From Termitomyces sp. T153 (taxonomy: Eukaryota; Basidiomycota; Agaricomycetes; Agaricales; Lyophyllaceae), in the NCBI GenBank assembly GCA_018296165.2, contig JACKQL020000134.1:1-64000 (forward strand): 64,000 bases of DNA, given 5' to 3'. The notes below the pieces were generated by a model that saw nothing but the letters and a program-made list of their open reading frames with translations, was not told the DNA's origin and made no database searches. How positions within the stretch are numbered: the first letter of the stretch is position 1; every line of letters starts with the position of its first letter. Positions 57,131-64,000 of the stretch are shown here, in pieces. The translations under genes and the position numbers were made by a program.

Positions 57131-57822
57131 CCTATGATTATATTGGCTGAAGGTGCACAAGTAATGATTACTAGAAATCTGTGGACTTCAAAAGGTATGC
57201 CCAAGTCTTGTTAACAAAAGCAATGATTCTCACCACTACTTAGGGCTTGTGAATGGCACTCAAAGTGTGGTTAGAAAGATCTGGTATCAGCCTCAAGACA
57301 GTCCAAGAAGCTATAAACTTCCTGCTGTTGTCTTTGTGGAATGCCCAGGATATACTGGTAAGTTGAAAGCTACAAAATATCTTCTACTATCTTTACTGAT
57401 TGAGTCTCAAGGCCCTCCAACTCCTGGATGACATGGTGTGGATCCATCATGGGTTCCTGTTCCATAAGTGACTGCTTCTTGGGAAGACAAGTCAGGGAAT
57501 CAGCTTTTTGTCAACAGTTTCCCTTGACACTGGCTTGGGCCATTACTATTCACAAAAGCCAGGGTCTTACTCTTGATGAAGTTACAATTGATCTAGGGTC
57601 CAAAGATTTCTCATCAAAACTTACATTTGTTGCCATCTCCCATGTCAAAAAACTTAAAGGATTGGCTTTTTGCACTCCATTTGGGATCAGTCGACTTCAA
57701 CGTGGAGAAGAAACAGAGTCAATGAAAATGTTGAGAGAGGACAATATCAGACATGCAGCATCTGGATTTACTCTCAATACTTATGGAATGGACCTTAGTG
57801 AATATATATTTAATGAGTAGTT
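57131..57822 (+). pseudogene. PIF1-like helicase, C-terminal fragment, spliced
   Basis: Three exons are seen: ILAEGAQVMITRNLWTSK; GLVNGTQSVVRKIWYQ...FVECPGYTG; and PPTPG...FPLTLAWAITIHKSQGLTL, then GSKDFSSKLTFVAISHVKKL, ending at TAG 57820-57822. Introns 57195-57243 (49 nt) and 57358-57411 (54 nt, GTAAGT donor, CTGAT branch) keep the frame. TGA (at WHG) and TAA stops lie in exon 3, and the motif VI Arg of VAISR is His. These PIF1-type helicases unwind DNA and are often carried by Helitrons or spread as transposon-linked families. The N-terminal half is absent. Confidence 0.8.
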
Positions 57823-58174
57823 GCATTGAAATCTTATGACTAGACATTGCGTGTTTTTCAGATGCAGCAAGTTCCCCATTAACCCTAGGTCGTTACCTTG
57901 GTACCTTGGTAGCTATGAAGCGAGACAGTTGGACAGATTATATCTAGAGCAATCAAGCTTAATCAAGTCCAAGGTTTAATATTGCGACATCAGCCAGATC
58001 AAGCAATATGATATTTGTCGTGAAGTAGGATCAGGAACAACTTTTTCTGCAACATGTGCACATATGCATGTCCATTGTTAAATACTATACCAAGAATGAA
58101 GAAAGTGCGAAGATATTAATTGATTTTTGGGATGAGAAAGTGGCGTGAACGTTTCATGTGATCCACTAGTTCTT
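57823..58174. other. Intergenic boundary between transposons and gene island
   Basis: No gene seen. CpG becomes common from about 57,840 on. This may hold the 3' end region of the DysF gene. Confidence 0.5.
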
Positions 58175-59530
58175 TTATCCGAGGCTTTTTGAAACTCCAT
58201 TACTACCATAGCGGGCATTCTTCGCTATGTCATCGACATAGCTCCAAAAGTCCATACCATTGGCTGAAAACCCAATTCCAGCTTCCAATACATGGAAGAG
58301 TCCTGCTTCTCCAAGCATAGCCATGAAACTGGCACGAGATTCGGGGTATACGAAGGTGTGTAAAAGCTCGCTGCCCTGCAAGCGAGAATCAATAAAAGCA
58401 GAATATCTGACATATCTGACAGATGCAACCTACATGTAAACGCAGGATAGGTATAAGATATTCTTTCAGCGGAGCTTGCGATTGTTCCAGAATATCGGCA
58501 AAAACAGTGGAGACATCACCCTCGTCAGCTGTCATGTCACGCATTAGTTCAGAGTGCCGGGCCTTGACCTTCATCGCACCCCGCCGCTTTGAAAGACGGT
58601 CGGGAAGGTGAGGCGCCAACCACAGTTTCCACAATTCGAGCTTTCGGCCATCTCGACCCAGATATTTCATGAGTAAACAACACTTTTGCCAGTTACCTTC
58701 AACATCTTCCTTCAGCCACCCCAAATCAATGTCCGCAAAATTGTGGGGTACATCAACTCGAGCATCGTTAACGAGATGAGAGAATGAGGATGCAGCTGAC
58801 TGGTGATACCAGACGGTCTTAGTCGAAACGCTGGATGTACTCTGGCCCTCGGGTTCGTTATCACGTACTTTCTGAGTTCTCGCCGGCCTCATCATGAGCC
58901 TGATCCATCGTCGCCTACGCACCCAACCCCCAGCACTGAATGAACCAACATCTGCGCTCCATTTATGAGCGCGGAACACCCAATTGTATTCAAAGCCGTC
59001 ATGTTGGACTTCTCCCGTGTCGGAGCGCATGTCAATCATCCAACACTTAGAAACCCATTTCCAAGTACCGTCAGGTAAGGGATAGTCTTCCAACGAGATG
59101 CTCGCGTGTTTTAATGAAGGAGACGCGTTGGGTGTGGTGAAAGGGGGAGGATCGAAGGGAAGCAAGCTGCGTCGTGAGTAGTACGGAATAGAAAATAGAG
59201 TTATACTAATGGATCGTCAGATACAGTTAGAGATATTTCAAGATGGCAAATCACTGACCCCCTTTGATTTTCATAAACAACTACCCATTTATATTTGTCA
59301 ATCAATGAGTCCGAATTATTTAGAGAAGTAGAGTCGAGAGAGATCCAATTCGAGGGGCCAACCGGCTTAGTGACATGCTGCGTGGAAGAGGGTGAAGCCT
59401 TAAGGTGAGGGCGGGACTTGAGGTTAGGAATGAAGGCAAAGCGGCGAGACTTGGCAGTAATGCGCTTGCGAGCAGCATTGGCAGCGTCATCGTTAGACCT
59501 GGAGGTACAGGGGGGTGGTGGTAATGACAT
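58175..59530 (-). CDS. DysF (peroxin/ferlin) domain protein
   Basis: Three exons: 59259-59530, 58434-59205, 58175-58375, giving 414 aa. The 53-nt intron (59206-59258) and 58-nt intron (58376-58433, GTAGGT donor, GCAG acceptor) keep the frame. The join at intron 1 restores a contiguous DysF N-part (YKWVVVYENQRG then ITLFSIPYYSRRSLLPFDPP). The DysF C-part is WKWVSKCWMIDM...GFEYNWVFR...GGWVRRRRWIRLMM. The N-terminus is basic and Ala/Ser-rich. The C-terminal 200 residues are helical and unassigned. Fungal DysF proteins include peroxisome/ER factors (Pex23/Pex30 group) and the sporulation proteins Spo73 and S. pombe Mug65. The soluble, TM-free length here is closer to the Spo73/Mug65 type, which is an inference. 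No defect seen. Confidence 0.85.
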
Positions 59531-59599
59531 GATATCATGTCACACGTCACACGTCACATTTCCCTCTCGAAACGAGCACACGTGACTTTCCAAGTTATC
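59531..59599. promoter_or_regulatory. Short shared upstream region with a direct repeat
   Basis: Only about 70 bp separate the DysF start from the JAC1-like sequence on the other strand. It contains tandem TCACACG(T) repeats (about 59,540-59,560), possibly a bidirectional promoter. Confidence 0.35.
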
Positions 59600-60246
59600 T
59601 GGTCCAGTCTTCGTCACGTTCCTCGTGCACCACGGTCCTACTCTCTTCCTTTCTTGTATGCCCAAATCTTTGGCACATATTCAGTCTACCAAGCACTACG
59701 AAATCTTTGGTCTTCCCGACGAGCCAAACCCTTTTGTCATCTATCTCCCCACTCTGAATATACTATGTCATCCTTGGGTCTCCAAGGGCTGTCGTACGTT
59801 TTCATTCGGTGAATAGCAAAGACTGGTGTGCTATGCAAGAATAGACTTGAAGTCGCACAAGCTCTCTCAGCACGTATCAACGAGGCCTATCAGTGCCTTC
59901 TGACGCCATCATCCAGAGCAAAGCACATCCTGAGTTGCTACCACCTGCAGACCAGATAAATGACATCTAATTCAAATCTGAGATTATGGACACAGGATAA
60001 ACTATAGAATATGCGATTGAAAAGTCGCAAGTAGAGAATTTGGAAACACCGGTTTGTTTCATTTTTCTGCTATCAAGCGGTCTGACCGAGTGATCGAGTC
60101 CTTCTGTCTAGCTGAGATGCAAGAAACAATACAAGAGCTGGAAAATTTGTTCTGGAGAGAAGAGTGCAATGTCGGCGGCCATCCGTCTGAGATACTTATT
60201 GGAGGGCATTCAGCAAGCTGCGAAGACATGGCTGGATAATGCATGA
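59600..60246 (+). pseudogene. Broken JAC1/HSC20 J-domain co-chaperone
   Basis: Recognisable pieces lie in the order of the mitochondrial Fe-S co-chaperone HSC20 (yeast Jac1). About 59,685-59,795 reads STKHYEIFGLPDEPNPFVI, then LPTLN and CHPWVSKG. About 59,850-59,935 reads VAQALSARINEAYQCLL and SSRAKHIL. About 60,115 reads MQETIQELENLF. The C-terminus reads AAIRLRYLLEGIQQAAKTWL and ends at TGA 60244-60246. The catalytic HPD tripeptide is reduced to HP-W and about ten residues of helix II are missing. At least two frame changes separate the pieces and I could not resolve them by introns. JAC1 hands Isu/ISCU to mitochondrial Hsp70 and is essential in yeast, so a functional copy should exist elsewhere. 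Head-to-head with the DysF gene. Confidence 0.65.
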
Positions 60247-60926
60247 TGGCTTTATAGGCTGCTTTCACAAACTAAAGTCGATACATGCCACTCCTCACCT
60301 TGATATCACTGACAATAATGTTGATTACACTGAGAGCGGGCGACGTTTGTGCCAGCATGAGTCGTGTGGCCATTCCCAAGTTTTGAGAGTGTGGTAAGAA
60401 AATTATCTATGTATCTAGGGAGGTTACGAAGCATTATATGAGATTGATAAGCCTGAGCAGAAATGCTATCTCCGGAAAAGGGTGACAGGAAATCAGCTAT
60501 GGAATGTCTAAGGAGATAACTCGCTCTCCTTTGCGCTTTTTGTATCATCTATAACCATACAGCCGTCAATCCTTCTTGGAAACCATCGAACAGTTATCAA
60601 GCAGAACCGAATCATTTATAAATGATGCATTTCAGGTCTTCATATCAGACTGACGCAGCCTGAGCTTACAATGGACTATATGGCGCGATCAGGAGTCTGT
60701 GAATTTCGGCAATATCCGACATGGCGTTGAATTTTTTGGGTTACAAGTGTCAATCTGTTCTGTATTGTCATCTTTCCTTTGCATTGTTGTTGTCTGTCCG
60801 CTTGTCTAGGTGCGCAATCCTATGACGTTGACCATCGATAATGTCTTATTCTATCAATTCCAGGTTTGTTGTCGCCTCTCATTCCTTATGAGACTTGCTC
60901 TCTTGTTACGGCAAAGGCATCGCCTC
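60247..60926. other. Intergenic region and probable helicase promoter
   Basis: No gene seen until the helicase frame, which is open from 60810 (upstream ATG). CpG content is normal. Confidence 0.45.
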
Positions 60927-63900
60927 ATGCAATTTGACCCCACCAGAAGCATCATCTCCTCTTCTACATCTCAATCAAGCAAGCGACCTCTCTCTCAGCA
61001 ATCTGTAGCTCAACTTAAGCCTGAATCCTCCAAAGTGCCTCGCATTGACACCTCCGACACCTCAGCTTCCTTTTCAAATTCAAGGCAAACGCAAGCTTGC
61101 AAGAGTTCTCCCTCTGCCTCATCTATGGCTCCCCATCCATCCACGCGACAGGGGTTTCGCAATTCTCGCCCCCATCCCACTGCATCAAGTTCTTCCCTTC
61201 GGACCCCCAAAAGACGAGTCCCAAAGCCGACGTTGCTCAGGACATTTGATGGTCCCATGCATGACGAAGCGCACATCCGACATACCCTTCGTCCTTCTCA
61301 TATAAAGCCTGGACATGAAGCCACTCCGAAATCCAGTCTAGGAAATTTCGCCCACCTTGCTTGTGACAAGATGCCAACATACAAATCTGTGGAAGGAAGT
61401 TTATCTGACGATACAACTGGCAAGGTGATCAACATCTGGCGGTGAGTTTGGTGTGACCATTGTTGACCACATATGTATAGACTCCTTTTTCCTTTGATGC
61501 AGGACAACCGTTACGATGCATCTAGATCCACCTATCGTTGGAACCGGGGATTGTTCCACGAGAAAGGAATCAGAAAGACTTGCAGCTCTTTCCGCTGTTT
61601 ATAAACTACATGCGCTCGGTCTAGTAGGTTTTCTCCTCATTCGAACAATACAGTTTCAAATAGTAACTTCAGCTTGACAACGTTGCAAAAACTCTACGGT
61701 CTAAAAAAGTTGAAACAATCGAGATTACGCTTTCCAATGGCGATGTTGTGCATTACGAGCAAGCACGCAATTTCATGAATTATTATTGCCGACGTTACAA
61801 CTTCGGCAAACCTGACATAACCTTTCAAGAAACAAATAAAAGCGGAGGTTGGGAGGCTATTATAACTGTCGGAGGTAGGAGAATCGGTCTTGGATCCGCT
61901 ACGACCAAGAAAAGTGCACAGGTCGCATGTTATCTTGATGTGACGCAGTATTTGGAAAGTTGTGATCCAGAGCTTTGGAAAACATTCGTCGAGGCAGCCA
62001 AATCTGGCGCGGATCTCGGTTTAGCTCCAAAGGTCTACTTCCAGATGAGCGATAGACTTGATGATGAACTTCGCGACCTAAATGCGGACATAAAGAAAAG
62101 CAAGTTGTATCGGAATCGACCAGCTGTTGTATCTTCAAAGTCCACGGACACCGGGGTCATCGTTGCGCCACGTTTTCCCTCACGCAGGAATAGTCAGGAG
62201 TTTATGGCAGCCAAATCCCAGAAATTACTCGACCGCTATCGAAACTATCTTACCGATCCCGCAATGGAACGAATACGGAATGCAAGGATGTCTCTGCCTA
62301 TCTTCACTCGCGCAGACAATCTCGTTAATCACATCCAGAACAATGAAGTCACTATCTGTATGGCTGCTACAGGTTCTGGAAAAACAACCCAAATTCCCCA
62401 ACTTATCCTGGATTCGTTCATCAAAAGTGGGAATGGTGCTTCTTGCAACGTCGTCTGTACGCAACCTCGCCGTCTAGCAGCAATTAGTGTTGCGGATCGT
62501 GTCGCAAAAGAAAGAGGGGAGTCCTTGGGGAATTCGGTTGGATACCAAGTTCGATTCGAGGCCAAACTACCGGAGGAGTATGGCAGTATTACATTCTGCA
62601 CCACGGGTGTGTTTCTGAAACGCCTTCAGACTGCCCTGTCTGGTGGGTCCTATCCTGGGAGCCGTAATCTCGACGACGTGACCCACATCATTGTTGACGA
62701 AGTTCATGAACGTGATGTTGACACGGATCTCTTACTTGTCGTGCTCAAGCGGCTTCTAGCAGACAGAAAGGCGAGAAACAAATCACTGAAAATCATTCTA
62801 ATGAGCGCGACAATCGATCCGACATTGTTCCAAAACTATTTCCTGGATGACAACGGTCAGCCTGCGAAAGTCATCGAAATCCCGGGGCGGTCTTTCCCAG
62901 TGACAAAGCATTTCTTGGACGATTTTGTCCCAAAACTTTTGGAGGGACCAAGCAAGTGGATACTTGAGCAGGATTCTGTCATCAAATATCTGAAACAGGA
63001 ACTCGGTTCAACTGCTGCAGCATTAGGAGTGATGCCTCCCGGCAGCTCAGACATGGAGAAAGAAGCCATCGAGCTTCCCTATCCTATGATTGCTGCCACA
63101 ATATCCCATGTGCTGAAATCCTCTGATGATGGACACGTTTTGGTCTTCCTTCCAGGCTGGGATGACATTGTGGCTATGCAGCGCGCATTACAAGCCCCCC
63201 AAGGACCCTTGGGTTTGAGCTTCACCGACTCATCGAAGTTTTCGATCCACTTATTACATTCGACAATTCCTCTCGCTGAGCAACAGGTCATTTTCGAACC
63301 CCCACCTGCGGGCGTACGTCGCATTATTCTTGCTACCAACATAGCTGAAACCTCAGTCACAATCCCTGATGTCGTATACGTTGTAGATACCGCGAAGGTG
63401 AAAGAGCAGCGGTATGATCCCGATCGTCACATGTCGTCACTTGTATCCGCTTGGGTAGGCTCATCAAACCTGAACCAACGAGCTGGGCGAGCTGGACGCC
63501 ATCGATCGGGCGAATACTATGGTATTCTGAGTCGTGCCCATTCGGAAACTTTGAGCCCTTACCAGACGGTCGAAATGAAAAGGGTGGACTTGAGCAACGT
63601 CGTCATGCATGTGAAAGCTCTCAACTTCCCTGGTATGACTGTAGAGGAAGTACTGGCAGCCACTATCGAGGCACCTCTCCCAGAACGAGTCGCCGCGGCA
63701 ATGAAGGATCTCCAGATGGTTGGAGCTCTTGACGGAGAGAAGAACCTTACCTCATTGGGTCGTGTTCTCTTACAGCTACCGGTCGAGGCGCAGATGGGTC
63801 GCTTAGTGCTTTATGGAAGCTTTTTCCGCTGCCTAGATCAGGCTTTGACTCTGGCTGCCATCTTGACGAACCGAGATCCTTTTGTGTCGCCCATGCATCT

Positions 63901-64000
63901 CAAAGTAGAAGCCGCTGCCAAAAAGAATTCTTGGTCCCCACTAGAGTTCAGGTCAGATGCCCTTGCAACTCTACAAGCATACAATGCATGGTGGGCATTA
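60927..64000 (+). CDS. DEAH/DEVH-box RNA helicase with dsRBD-like domain, C-terminus beyond edge
   Basis: Exons 60927-61441, 61503-61623 and 61673-64000+. Introns of 61 nt (GTGAGT...GCAG) and 49 nt (GTAGGT...TCAG) keep the frame, and exon 3 is open to the edge. An in-frame ATG at 60810 is an alternative start; I prefer 60927 because the extra segment is unlike the rest. Order: a Ser/Pro/Arg-rich disordered N-terminus; a dsRBD-like region (AHLACDKMP..., then ARNFMNYYCRRYN...GSATTKKSAQVACYLD); helicase motifs ATGSGKTTQ (about 62,370), TQPRRLAA, DEVH (62696-62707), MSAT, NIAETSVTIPD and QRAGRAGR (about 63,480); and the winged-helix/HA2 start. Closest in layout to the DHX36/DHX57/YTHDC2 group of 3'-5' RNA helicases that act on structured RNA. 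Intact as far as visible. Confidence 0.92.

Noticed and set aside
60054..60239. Separate small plus-strand gene (61 codons)
   Set aside because: Its first part matches the C-terminal helices of JAC1 and another frame of the same bases gives the JAC1 end, so it is part of that broken gene.

Overview
This window is a transposon-rich stretch of a filamentous basidiomycete genome, most likely an agaricomycete. The evidence is 47-61 nt GT-AG introns with CTAAC/CTGAT-type branch sites, Ty3/Gypsy elements with a chromodomain, Helitron and PIF1-type helicase relics, and ordinary fungal nuclear genes at the right end. From about 1 to 57,800 almost everything is mobile DNA in various stages of decay. 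From about 58,100 to 64,000 it is a normal gene island with much higher CpG content.

Layout: (1) 1-5,258 holds the N-terminal part of a minus-strand Helitron protein, its 5' flank, and two copies of a hairpin-bearing block, each followed by a 59-bp minisatellite array. (2) 5,264-16,154 is a complete 10.9-kb Ty3/Gypsy element (called A1) with 951/933-bp LTRs and a CATAC target-site duplication (TSD), inserted into that Helitron-derived region. (3) 16,155-17,905 is a Helitron helicase C-terminus joined to a third copy of the shared block. (4) 17,906-22,083 is unrecognised or CACTA-like debris. (5) 22,085-36,902 is a nest of old elements: a decayed family-A copy (A4), a solo LTR of a second Gypsy family (B), and two truncated B elements (B2 minus, B3 plus). 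(6) 36,903-47,983 is a second complete 11.1-kb family-A element (A2, TSD GTGTT), inserted into an older minus-strand copy (A3) that continues to 52,155. (7) 52,930-56,508 is a Ty1/Copia relic split by a solo family-A LTR (TSD GTGGG). (8) 57,131-57,822 is a spliced PIF1-like helicase fragment. (9) 58,175-64,000 holds a DysF (peroxin/ferlin-domain) gene, a broken JAC1/HSC20 co-chaperone gene, and the 5' three-quarters of a DEAH/DEVH-box RNA helicase.

The most interesting biology is in the Gypsy elements. Family A has the hallmarks of the Tf1/sushi group: a chromodomain, and a primer-binding site that is a 12-nt perfect complement of the predicted 5' end of its own transcript, 32 bp downstream of the TATA box. 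Its pol carries two tandem retropepsin-like domains. Between pol and the 3' LTR lies an antisense gene with introns, a Cys-rich module and a coiled coil, recognisable in both full-length copies. Family B, a different Gypsy lineage, carries an unrelated-looking but similarly built antisense Cys-rich/coiled-coil multi-intron gene at the same place. Nearly all stops in A1 pol are TGA where CGA or TGG is expected, and older elements are almost CpG-free, which points to methylation-driven CpG decay as the main mutational force.
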